The position numbers were made by a program, and so were the translations under genes. A DNA stretch of 64,000 bases from Siphonodentalium dalli (lineage: Eukaryota > Mollusca > Scaphopoda > Gadilida > Siphonodentaliidae). The notes beneath the pieces were generated by a model that worked only from the letters and a program-made list of their open reading frames with translations, did no database searches and was not told the origin of the DNA. Location of the stretch: NCBI GenBank assembly GCA_032622095.1, contig CP136069.1, positions 14,556,450 to 14,620,449 on the forward strand. The letters are read 5' to 3'. Shown in pieces: positions 11,842-20,744 of this stretch. Every line of letters starts with the position of its first letter. Position 1 is the stretch's first letter.

Positions 11842-12815
11842 AGATGCCCCATCCGATTTGACAACAGTAAACCAGCACACGTACGTCTTATATACACCAG
11901 ATAGTTAGATCGGACCAACAAGCCAATTAATGTGAGGTTTTGATGACCAGATATCGATATTCAAAATAGAACGTTTTAACAAGTTTTTAATTTTCGTCTA
12001 CAATTCCAATGATCGTTTCTTATAAAGAATGTCCATGCTTTTGTCATCCAAGAGTGGTGGATAATAAAGAGCGTTCCCAATTATGAGTTTTTTTGTTCGT
12101 TTTAGACGTGTTACCTGTGGATGGTGTTACAGATTCCATTATGCCTGTCTGATACGAATGATGGCAGCAAGTATTTATCATTGTTCTTTTGCCCGTTGAG
12201 CTGGCAGTTTACTTTTTGGTGTAAATCGGACAGAGCATATTTTAGCCATTCTGATACATAACAAATCCATACATAACTACACGTCATGTTAACAGATAAA
12301 GGGACCCAATGCCTTAAACATAAATTATTTAAAGATATGTAAAACAACCATCACCAACAAGTACATGTAAACTAGATCGATTTGTTCTTATTGCCATTGC
12401 TAATAACTCTCTAATGGCGAAATTTCGCATATTGAAACCATTATTATATAAACCCTACTATTAAAATGGCTTTACCGATACAAGTACAAATATATACCAA
12501 AGTTTAATCAAAATATGAAGGTAAACATTGAAAAAAGATCAAATCATATTTAGAATAAATATTTGAACACACTACGTGGTCAGCGATGTTGTTGACAAAT
12601 CACTGTAATATGTAGTTTGGTTTACATAACAATTGTTTCAACATGCGAAATTTCGTTAATGTAGTATCAGGTCGATCTGTCAACAATGAATAAGAACAAA
12701 GATTATCTAATTATTTATGTTCATGGCGATGTTTTACCGCCTTTTATATCTTTTGAAAACTAACCCACTGCGATTACATTGGGTCACTTTATATTTCCAT
12801 TTAGCATTAATCCAT
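11842..12815. other. No gene recognised; weak inverted repeat
   Basis: GCGAAATTTCG blocks near 12418 and 12645 are inverted copies about 230 bp apart. One AATAAAGAGCG motif lies at 12063-12073. A 78-codon minus-strand ORF at 12111-12347 shows no known domain. Confidence 0.4.
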
Positions 12816-13075
12816 TCAAACATCTGTCACACACGACCAGCATAATGCACAGGGCTCGAGTACGAATATGAGGCAGGCTGAAATGGGTCGAGGGCAAGAC
12901 AGAATGCTGGAGGATCGAGTATGATGGCGGGGTGCTGGGGAAGATTTCTCAGGGCTCGAGTATATGAGGGTGAGGCTGATTGCAGGTCGCAAGGGGCTGG
13001 AGTATGAAGACGGGGGCATACCCTCGGCTCGAGTATATGAGGATGAGGCTGAAAGCAGGTCGCAAGGGTGTGGGT
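12816..13075. repeat. GC-richer minisatellite built on GGCTCGAGTATATGAG
   Basis: About five irregular units of roughly 35-60 bp follow one another. Each contains a GGCTCGAGTA-type core, and most have a GAGGCTGA.AGCAGGTCGCAAGG tail. The G-rich composition contrasts with the surrounding AT-rich DNA. A minus-strand ORF over the region is low-complexity Ser/Pro and is not credible as a gene. Confidence 0.7.
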
Positions 13076-13181
13076 CTCTAAAACCCTAAAACCAGACCAA
13101 ATTCACACGTTTAAGTAATTCCATTTGCATCACATCTAGCGTGCGCTCAGGTTTCCACCAACTGGTACACCAAAACTTAGA

Positions 13182-13645
13182 TCATGACATGAATCTCTAC
13201 TGTCGCTAACACCCGTAGAGTTCATATTCCACCAGTAAAAAACCTTGGGCTTTTTAAAAGTTTTGACAGGGAACCTTATAAAGTCGAAAAAATAGCGTGG
13301 GGAATATATGTCTTAGTTGTTAATTGTTCCTTAATAATATACTCCACTATATGTTAATGTCCCAACTCCAAATTGCATGCTTTTCTCTTACTTTTGTGAG
13401 CCGATATCACAATAAACATCGAATTAATTACCTAGGAGAAAAGCCATAATTGTAAGCGACTCACCGCAAAATCGCTCACAAGTACATTTAAATCGTGATA
13501 TTTCGAGTTATGACCTTCACCTACAGTGAAGTACATTACTAAGGAACATATAATAACTAAGAAATATATTCCCTGCGTTATTATTTCGACTTGATAAGGA
13601 TCTATACGGGCGTTATCTAGAGTAGAGATTCATGTCATGACCTAC
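13182..13645. repeat. Foldback element with arms of about 130 bp
   Basis: The left arm (about 13182-13335) and right arm (about 13520-13645) are inverted copies, starting with a CATGACATGAATCTCTACT block and including a GTCGAAA..ATA block. The centre is unrelated. No ORF; likely a MITE. Confidence 0.65.
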
Positions 13646-13900
13646 TCACAGCACTGAATGTTAGGCTATTGAACCAGTTTGGGGATATTTTGATATCTGA
13701 ATCTGAAAATTGCAAAATCCTAACATTTAGTGGTCTAAGTCAAAACCTGTTGGTAGTTTAGATTGGCCATGGGGACGGACAAGGAAACACCGGACCGACA
13801 ATTGTTTGTCCCGGTGCATGTGAGCACAGTTGAATATATTAACGTGATAAATGAAAAATCCTATAGCATCTCGACTGGTATCAATCTTTCCAAGAACCTG

Positions 13901-14632
13901 TGTGCCAAGACAACCACAGGGACATAACTTTCAACCCGGGAAGAAGATAGGCAATCTCTAAGTCAGAGGGGCGCTCGATTACCACACATATCAGCGCCGC
14001 TGTTGACCACATCTAGATCGCAAGTACGGAGCACCAAATCGAATTAGCGAGCGTCCATGCAATAACATAGGGAAATGATTTATGGAGTAAACAGAACACG
14101 GTCTTGAGGATTAGCAAGACCAGATGTATCGCCTAGAAAGCTACTGAAACCAGGAGAGTTAATAGGACCCATGGGGAGATGACGATAACTCAATTACCCT
14201 AAGTACGATGAACCGACGCGCCGTGAAAATACACATGGCCGTCATTAGCGGCCACTGGGTATTTTAGTAAGAAGCAAGCCGACATCGAGAGCCAGTTCTA
14301 GACAGTTCTAACCAGCTACCCTATAGTAACAACGAATTCTCGGACGCGTGGAAGAGCAGTGTGGAGCAATGGACGAGAATACAAGGTAAACATTATGTGC
14401 CGACGGAGGAAGAAGAAGAGCAGACGACAGGAAGACGAACTCGACCGGAACTCAACCGAGTAGAAGACAAGCAGACACACCCAACCTATGAAGACGGAAG
14501 AAGACCCGAAACCAAGCAGACAACGGGAAGAGAAACCCAGATGCCGATGATTGAACATTATTGACTTTGTTATATATAAATAATCAAACAGTTCTGATAG
14601 CCTTAAGAGTTATATGTACCCGTATTGGCACA
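13901..14632 (+). repeat. 5' LTR, 732 bp
   Basis: Identical by eye to 18890-19621 at a constant offset of 4989. It begins TGTGCC and ends GGCACA, a 6-bp perfect inverted terminal pair. An AT-rich TATATATAAATAA stretch at about 14569-14581 may be the promoter TATA box, leaving a short R-U5. The 80- and 67-codon ORFs inside both LTRs are chance frames. Confidence 0.95.
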
Positions 14633-14643
14633 TATCTCTTAAC

Positions 14644-14661
14644 TGGTGCCTTCGAGCCAGG
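14644..14661 (+). promoter_or_regulatory. Candidate primer-binding site
   Basis: TGGTGCCTTCGAGCCAGG starts 11 nt after the 5' LTR. It begins with TGG, the complement of a tRNA 3' CCA end. The complement continues into a sequence resembling a tRNA acceptor and T arm, but I could not assign the tRNA. The spacing from the LTR is larger than usual. Confidence 0.45.
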
Positions 14662-14768
14662 ATCTGAACGCTAATCACAGACACAACGTGAAGCCAGAAG
14701 AGGAACAGTGTGAACAGAAACAGTGTGGGAAAATTCGCAAAACGTGAGTCTAATTGTTTATTATCATA

Positions 14769-15851
14769 ATGGCTACCCAACAATCAATTGGTGTTCTCGC
14801 CCCATTAACAGAGTCTATCAATTCTCAAATTGCTGCAATGGCCATGACTACGGTGACACAGGTAGTGACGTCATTTGACGGGGACCCCACGAAATACCAC
14901 GGGTGGGTCAAGTCGATAGAAAAATGCGCGATCCTAACCGGCGCTAACGAAGCAAAGAAGCCCTATATGGCATTCCAGAGCGCGACGGGCCCCGTATCAG
15001 ATTTTTTACAAAGATATTTGGCCACGAATCCTAACGCCACGTGGCAAGACACAAAAACTGAATTATCTAGTCGATTTGCCGAGATAAATGACATTCAATT
15101 CGCCTTTTCGATGCTAAGAAAAATCAAGCAAAAACAAAACGAAAATTTACATGTGCTTGCCGAACGAATTTTGGAGATCGCGACGGTGGCATACCGAGAG
15201 CAAATCGGTGGGATCAACGCGGTTGAAGGCCAACTCGTAGGGTTTTATATTGACGCTTTAAGAAGCGACAGTTTGAAAATGAAGTTGATCAGGGATGCGC
15301 CGAAGACACTAAAATTGGCAGCCGACATCGCCATGCGGGAAATGGGGATCCGACGGGTATTCAACCTACGAACGGGCCGCGAAAATTACAACGAAAACGA
15401 ACCGGAAGCAATGGAAATCGATAGTTTCAGAAACAAACGCGCGAGAACAACCTGCGATATATGCGCACGCGATGACCACACGACCCGTGAACACCGATCA
15501 CGCCCGAGACAGGTGCATGTCGAAGCGGTGATTAAACCACGAACAGTCGAATGTTGGACGTGTCAAGGTGACCATTTCGCTCGCGACTGCCCCTTTAAGA
15601 CCGAAAACCGAAGGCACGTATCTTGCTGGGGTTGCAACGGTAATCACTTGGCTAGAAATTGCCCCTCTAAATCCGGAGATTCGAAGCAAAAGCAATGGAA
15701 CACGCCAGTAACGCCACCTAGGGGAATCCGCCGAGATCAGCCGAACCGATCACGTGACCTATCCCATGATACACCGCGTCACAGCCGGAGATATCCGACA
15801 TTAAACGAACCACCACGACTAATGACCCCGCCCACATACGCAAAAAACTAA
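14769..15851 (+). CDS. gag: Gag polyprotein, 360 aa
   Basis: This encodes the structural capsid/nucleocapsid protein of the LTR element. The start is the first ATG of the frame; the same frame is open from a TTG at 14754, which is less likely to be used. Residues about 30-200 form a mostly alpha-helical Retrotrans_gag-like capsid region (a W.D...EL..RF pattern and a Q..ENLH.....L motif). Three zinc-knuckle-like motifs follow near residues 229-242, 262-274 and 286-298. The last two are CWTCQGDHFARDC and CWGCNGNHLARNC, with the short C-x2-C-x3-H-x4-C spacing. The first is degenerate, with His in place of the last Cys. The basic C-terminus ends at a TAA placed directly after a slippery heptamer. 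The reading frame is undamaged. Confidence 0.92.
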   Translation: MATQQSIGVLAPLTESINSQIAAMAMTTVTQVVTSFDGDPTKYHGWVKSIEKCAILTGANEAKKPYMAFQSATGPVSDFLQRYLATNPNATWQDTKTELSSRFAEINDIQFAFSMLRKIKQKQNENLHVLAERILEIATVAYREQIGGINAVEGQLVGFYIDALRSDSLKMKLIRDAPKTLKLAADIAMREMGIRRVFNLRTGRENYNENEPEAMEIDSFRNKRARTTCDICARDDHTTREHRSRPRQVHVEAVIKPRTVECWTCQGDHFARDCPFKTENRRHVSCWGCNGNHLARNCPSKSGDSKQKQWNTPVTPPRGIRRDQPNRSRDLSHDTPRHSRRYPTLNEPPRLMTPPTYAKN

Positions 15852-15883
15852 GGAATCCTCTCATTGAGGCCACATATGAGAGG
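15842..15883 (+). promoter_or_regulatory. Programmed -1 ribosomal frameshift signal
   Basis: A AAA AAC lies at 15842-15848 in the exact gag phase, immediately before the gag TAA at 15849-15851. After an 8-nt spacer there is an 8-bp perfect stem (CCTCTCAT at 15857-15864 with ATGAGAGG at 15876-15883) and an 11-nt loop. The next ORF is in the -1 frame and is open across this site. Heptamer, spacer, stem and frame all agree with known retroviral gag-pro signals. Confidence 0.9.
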
Positions 15884-17434
15884 GAGTTTAGTATCAATAT
15901 TGTGGGAAACCCCAGCTCGTGTTTAGTTAGAATAGGTAAAAATAAATATCGCTCATTAGTGGATAGTGGAGCGGAAGTATCATTGATTCACAAACGCGTC
16001 TATGACGCATTACAGTTCCGACCAAAACTAACTAGGGAACACATCAATCTTAGCTCCGTGAATGGGAAGTCACTGGGCGTACTTGGTAGCGTGGAACTAA
16101 CCTTCATAATGGCGAAACTAAAATTAACCCATCAATTTTATGTGGTGAATGATATGAACCGGAATATGATCTTAGGGAGGGATTGGTTGACCTCTCGGGG
16201 GGTCAGACTATATTATGACCTGGGATGCCTCAAGATCAGTGACGTGTATATCCCCTTGGAAGCAGATGCGCATATCGCTTCCCTTCTGAGATTAACCAGC
16301 AAAGTTAGTTTAAAGCCCCGAACATCGACTTTATGTATGGGAAAATCAAAAAACTTAGCTTCTCTTCACAAGTCGACATTAATAGAGGTTGCCCAAATCA
16401 AGAAAGGTTACCTAGCATCAAAACCCGGTTTGGAGGTAAGGAATTCGATTTCGGAACTAGGTAAAAGACATCAAGTCCCATTGCTACTTGTGAACAACAC
16501 TAATAAAACCGTTTATCTACGGCGCGGCAGTGTAGTTGGAAAATCAGTCACGTATGGACGAAGACGCAATCGTGCTGGGAAAGGTTATTGTCAAATAACA
16601 TTACAGCAACAGCCTAAATCATTTATGATGGTACACAAACACGTGAAACAGGCGAAACGCCAACAAGCAGCGAAAGTTAACAAAAAGGCCACAGACACCA
16701 AATTCGAGATTGGCGAGGCCGTCTATGTGAAGAATCATTTACGAGAAAGCAAACTTGAAAGCAAATGGAAACTTTACTTCCGCATAACCAAGCAAATAAC
16801 GCCCGTTACTTTCGAGGTAAGGAATCAATTAACTGGGAAAGTCACACAATCCCATGCTGAACATATGCGCAAAGCCAACCTGGAATGGGAAATCCCCAAA
16901 ACTGACAACAACAAGCGTGCTCAAACGTATGTTGTTCCCCCCGAAGACGAAGATAGCGACGTTCCTGCCCCTAACCCTGTGGGTGGGTCTTCTGGCGATG
17001 AAACAGAACCATTACCAGATGATGTAATCGCTCGATATCGGAGACAATGTTCGGACTCCGATGACGAAGATGTCCCTTTAAGCGAGCTTAAGATGCGCTT
17101 ACAGCGTAGAAAGACGCGACTCGCGCGCTCAGAGCCGCTACAAAACCCTGACTCGTCCATGGACGAGAGACCAGAGCCGAGTGCCAAGGCACGACGCGCT
17201 CCAGCGCCTCGTCGACACGGGCGCAAAGTAACAAAGATGGTTACGAGTGATGACAGCTCAGAGGATGAGTTAATGGAAGTGGCCGCCATTGAACAAAACC
17301 CTAGTGAATGTAGGCCCGTACCGGCCCCTCGCAAGTGTAAGCGGCTCATGAATGGAGCGAGCAGCAACTTAATAGATAAACCGTTGTTTCAAGCCCTGCT
17401 ATCAGCGATAATAATAGAGTGCTCGAAACAGTGA
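15848..17434 (+). CDS. pro-int: Protease fused to integrase C-terminal domain with acidic tail
   Basis: Read by -1 frameshift from gag, giving about 528 codons. Near residue 39 is the aspartic protease motif DSGAEVSLI, and ILGRDWL follows about 70 residues later, both typical of retropepsins. A linker of about 120 residues corresponds to the region between protease and reverse transcriptase in related elements. The frame then enters integrase C-terminal sequence: a basic helix and a GPY/F-like domain at about residues 285-344 (KFEIGEAVY ... HAEHMRKA). The homologous stretch at 24401-25060 on the minus strand follows a recognisable integrase core, which confirms the identity. Reverse transcriptase, RNase H and integrase catalytic parts are absent without loss of frame; the junction is near 16545-16620. 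The C-terminal tail of about 180 residues is acidic and Ser-rich, with basic patches and two APAPR-like repeats. Confidence 0.88.
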   Translation, partial: LRNPLIEATYEREFSINIVGNPSSCLVRIGKNKYRSLVDSGAEVSLIHKRVYDALQFRPKLTREHINLSSVNGKSLGVLGSVELTFIMAKLKLTHQFYVVNDMNRNMILGRDWLTSRGVRLYYDLGCLKISDVYIPLEADAHIASLLRLTSKVSLKPRTSTLCMGKSKNLASLHKSTLIEVAQIKKGYLASKPGLEVRNSISELGKRHQVPLLLVNNTNKTVYLRRGSVVGKSVTYGRRRNRAGKGYCQITLQQQPKSFMMVHKHVKQAKRQQAAKVNKKATDTKFEIGEAVYVKNHLRESKLESKWKLYFRITKQITPVTFEVRNQLTGKVTQSHAEHMRKANLEWEIPKTDNNKRAQTYVVPPEDEDSDVPAPNPVGGSSGDETEPLPDDVIARYRRQCSDSDDEDVPLSELKMRLQRRKTRLARSEPLQNPDSSMDERPEPSAKARRAPAPRRHGRKVTKMVTSDDSSEDELMEVAAIEQNPSECRPVPAPRKCKRLMNGASSNLIDKPLFQALLSAIIIECSKQ

Positions 17435-17794
17435 CCTGGGGTCCATTACAGAAGAAATGCGACCCTACCCTTAACTGGCTTATTGGCAAACCTAACCTGG
17501 CTTCGTAAATGTTGAAAATAGTTAGCCCAACGCCCCAGACCGAATCGCGAATAAATAGTCATGTTCGGATCAATGACAGGTCGCGCGCCCCATGAAACCC
17601 GGCACGTGCGCATGGCGATTTAATAAATAAAGCTTTGAACTTTGCAATCGCGCACCGAGAGATAACGAGCACCACGGCGACGTGCACACCGCCACCCTTA
17701 GGGTTACTACGTTTGAGCGCACCCCGCTCAAATAAACACGATCGAAAATATGCTCATGACTGACTTAGTGAACGAAAAAGTATTACCCCAATGA
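17435..17794 (+). other. Untranslated spacer inside the LTR element
   Basis: No ORF of note. It is richer in CG dinucleotides than the flanking host DNA. It contains an AATAAATAAAG run near 17622-17632, a possible internal polyadenylation signal. Confidence 0.5.
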
Positions 17795-18085
17795 ATGGTA
17801 GAGATGGCCAGGGGGGTATTTTGCCCTAGTAACGTAGTTACAGTAGTAATTTTCATTATCTTGACCCACCGATTCCGGTGGAAATTTGTTAAACGACATT
17901 TACCAAGGTTAGCCATTATGTATAATAAGCAGTTAGACCAGCGACCTGAGGATATCCTGAATGCCGTGTTCAAAGAACCCATCGACGAAGCAATGGAGAC
18001 GGATGCACCAAAGCCGTCTGCGCTATTCCGGGACAACACTCAGGAACGCCTACATGTATATCCAATTATAGCCGTCAGAGGCTGA
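17795..18085 (+). CDS. Short 3' ORF with a possible membrane segment, 96 aa
   Basis: ATG at 17795 follows a stop directly upstream. Residues about 13-25 are hydrophobic (VVTVVIFIIL), followed by a basic stretch and a polar tail with METDAPKPSALF. In position it resembles the C-terminal part of an envelope-like or accessory third ORF found in some gypsy elements, but no surface domain or furin site is visible. Identity is inference only; the frame could be fortuitous. Confidence 0.3.
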   Translation: MVEMARGVFCPSNVVTVVIFIILTHRFRWKFVKRHLPRLAIMYNKQLDQRPEDILNAVFKEPIDEAMETDAPKPSALFRDNTQERLHVYPIIAVRG

Positions 18086-18545
18086 CCACATCTGTGGCGG
18101 ATTTGGATTAGTATTAATTATGTATCGTATATTAATGTATTCCGAATTTCCTCCGTAATTATTGTTGCGCGGATATCAGAATCATTCGCATGTATATAGA
18201 CATTTATGCATTTCATATATTTCAAATATTAATTGTTGCATAACGATGTCCAGGGTATTATAGTTGTATAATCATCAGAATGATTATAGCAAGCGTTGAA
18301 TAGGGACTATAAATCCCGACATTCAGTCATACGTTTTGATAATTGAAATCAATCACCCCGACTTATCTTGTGTTTAAACTGTTCGTCAACAAATCCATCT
18401 ATATAATTAGTTGTAAATTCCATTTTCGTATTGGGCCGATCTGACGACCCTCAAGCGATACCGATAAATTGGAAAATTAACCATTGTGTATTCTGACTGT
18501 GTCATTTGTTCTCAAACCTCACACAAATATCCGTTTGAGTATTAC

Positions 18546-18868
18546 AGGCTGACCATGGCGGTGGAACAAGGGTCGACCAGTTGTCAGAACCTACCCCATA
18601 CTCGGACATTGAGGACGAAAATACCTCGACATCCGATGATGACGAAAATGACGACGCCATGAAATTTCAATCATAGTTTTACACCGAAAGAGTCACAGCC
18701 AGTGGGTCGGAGTTGTCTGAGAGACGCCCAGACCACCCGATCTACACGGAGACGGCCGACATCGAACCAGCTATCCATCGCCGATGCCGCTGTTGCGAAA
18801 CACTTCGACGAATCATCGACCTGCTGCGCAGCAACGTATTGGACTTGCGATTTCAAGATCAACTTTAA
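18546..18868 (+). pseudogene. Acidic/cysteine-containing 3' reading frame broken by one TAG
   Basis: One frame is open over about 320 nt except for a single TAG at 18674-18676. Before the stop it is very acidic (a SDDDENDDA patch). After it comes a short Cys/Arg stretch (RRCRCCETLRRI) and an Asp/Leu-rich end that stops at 18866-18868, four nucleotides before the polypurine tract. It may be a disabled accessory ORF of the retroelement. Confidence 0.3.
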
Positions 18869-18871
18869 ATC

Positions 18872-18886
18872 GAAAAAGTGAAAGAG
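18872..18886 (+). promoter_or_regulatory. Polypurine tract
   Basis: GAAAAAGTGAAAGAG lies three nucleotides before the 3' LTR, interrupted by one T. This is the expected plus-strand primer site of an LTR retrotransposon. Confidence 0.75.
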
Positions 18887-18889
18887 TAA

Positions 18890-19621
18890 TGTGCCAAGAC
18901 AACCACAGGGACATAACTTTCAACCCGGGAAGAAGATAGGCAATCTCTAAGTCAGAGGGGCGCTCGATTACCACACATATCAGCGCCGCTGTTGACCACA
19001 TCTAGATCGCAAGTACGGAGCACCAAATCGAATTAGCGAGCGTCCATGCAATAACATAGGGAAATGATTTATGGAGTAAACAGAACACGGTCTTGAGGAT
19101 TAGCAAGACCAGATGTATCGCCTAGAAAGCTACTGAAACCAGGAGAGTTAATAGGACCCATGGGGAGATGACGATAACTCAATTACCCTAAGTACGATGA
19201 ACCGACGCGCCGTGAAAATACACATGGCCGTCATTAGCGGCCACTGGGTATTTTAGTAAGAAGCAAGCCGACATCGAGAGCCAGTTCTAGACAGTTCTAA
19301 CCAGCTACCCTATAGTAACAACGAATTCTCGGACGCGTGGAAGAGCAGTGTGGAGCAATGGACGAGAATACAAGGTAAACATTATGTGCCGACGGAGGAA
19401 GAAGAAGAGCAGACGACAGGAAGACGAACTCGACCGGAACTCAACCGAGTAGAAGACAAGCAGACACACCCAACCTATGAAGACGGAAGAAGACCCGAAA
19501 CCAAGCAGACAACGGGAAGAGAAACCCAGATGCCGATGATTGAACATTATTGACTTTGTTATATATAAATAATCAAACAGTTCTGATAGCCTTAAGAGTT
19601 ATATGTACCCGTATTGGCACA
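18890..19621 (+). repeat. 3' LTR, 732 bp
   Basis: Same length and, by eye, same sequence as the 5' LTR. It is followed by CCTG, matching the CCTG before the 5' LTR. Confidence 0.95.
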
Positions 19622-20538
19622 CCTGACAGCCCCTAAAGTTGGTCAAATGTTTTGACCGAAAGTACAGACAAAATTACATGTTGTCTAAAAACAACACATT
19701 CCCCACTAAAAACTAAAGTTTTATCTTGTTTGAAATTTCCAACTGCTGAAAATGTTGACCAAAGTTGGGATGGGGAGGTAAGACCATAACCACCTGTCGC
19801 CACGTCCTTGGGGAGACGGTGTCGCAAAATGATGTTTTCGATGTTTTGCTGTTAACAGGAACTCACTCAATTTTAAAATAATTTAAAAATCTGCTATAGT
19901 AAGTACATGTAATTAAGTAGGTAAGATTTTAACGGGACAGAAGGCACCCACAGTTGGTAAATGTGGAAACTAACTAAAAGGATGGAAAAGCATCACCACT
20001 AAGACGAACATGGATAAAAAGGTAAACAGTCTTCTTATTTTCATAATTGATAGTTCTTAGATTATGACATTTTACGAGTTGAAATCATTGTTGTGTAATC
20101 AAAACTGATGAAGTGAATAGGCAATTAACATCAATGGTCGTGTAGTAAGTTCAATTTCTGTAGCCTAAATATAAATTGCATAATTGTTTTCAATGCTTTG
20201 ACCTTTTCCAATGTTTACCATAGAGTTTTTATATTACATCGGAAATAATTTTGATAGTGAATATAATAACAAAGACTAGCCATGATTGAGGATATGTGTT
20301 TGTTAGTAACGATGGTTGTACAGACATTGATGAATTTTCACTTTCACCCACTGCGAGTGCCTTAAAATGTCGCTTTAAAACTATAAGACACACGTTGTGC
20401 AAAAATTTTACCTGGACTTGACCTTCGAACAAAGAGGCGACTACATCGTATGACGCTTTTAAGCGAGCCAATTATGAGTATGACCTGCCCAATCCTCATA
20501 TGACGTCACGAACCCTACGCATTATGTCTGTTCTTTCA
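19622..20538. other. 3' flank of the lectin gene; nothing else recognised
   Basis: AT-rich DNA between the LTR element and the stop codon of the lectin gene (minus strand). It should contain that gene's 3' UTR; no clear AATAAA on the minus strand was picked out close to the stop. Confidence 0.4.
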
Positions 20539-20744
20539 TTATATCTCGCACACATACATCAGGGACGGGGAGCACAACGCGTCAACCATCAGATAACGAG
20601 ACGAGAAGTACTTGATGGCCAGACAATCATGTGTCCCGCCGTCCGGGTCACTCGAATTCCACTCAGTCCACGGCACCACATCACCCTCGCTGGTTCTCAT
20701 GATGTCAGTGGCATTCACATCTCTGCCGTCGATCCACAGGCTAC
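20539..20744 (-). CDS. Lectin gene exon 3: second half of the C-type lectin domain
   Basis: The acceptor TTTTCTTCTAACAG precedes the exon. It begins with two bases completing Ser162 and ends at a TAA at 20539-20541. It holds LWIDGRD, a WTEWNSSDPDG loop and the Cys202, Cys219 and Cys227 positions, and stops two residues after the last Cys, so the lectin domain is C-terminal. Confidence 0.85.

Larger units (their letters stand above)
13901..19621 (+). mobile_element. Non-autonomous Ty3/gypsy LTR retrotransposon, complete and young
   Basis: The order is 5' LTR, primer-binding-like site, gag, frameshift signal, protease fused to integrase C-terminus, acidic tail, two short 3' frames, polypurine tract, 3' LTR. 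The LTRs are 732 bp each and I saw no difference between them. They start TGTGCC and end GGCACA, and CCTG is duplicated on both flanks (13897-13900 and 19622-19625). The total of 5.7 kb includes only about 4.3 kb of internal DNA, against the 5-6 kb usual for a full gag-pol. The missing part is reverse transcriptase, RNase H and the integrase zinc and catalytic domains. Both main ORFs are intact, so this deletion form has probably moved in trans using proteins of a full-length relative. Confidence 0.93.

Noticed and set aside
12816-13019. Ser/Pro-rich minus-strand ORF
   Set aside because: It is a translation of the minisatellite.
14316-14564. ORFs inside both LTRs (also 19305-19553)
   Set aside because: Opposite-strand frames in the same LTR DNA, repeated only because the LTR is repeated.
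14640-14700. A tRNA gene
   Set aside because: The tRNA-like complement near 14644 is better explained as a primer-binding site; no cloverleaf could be built.
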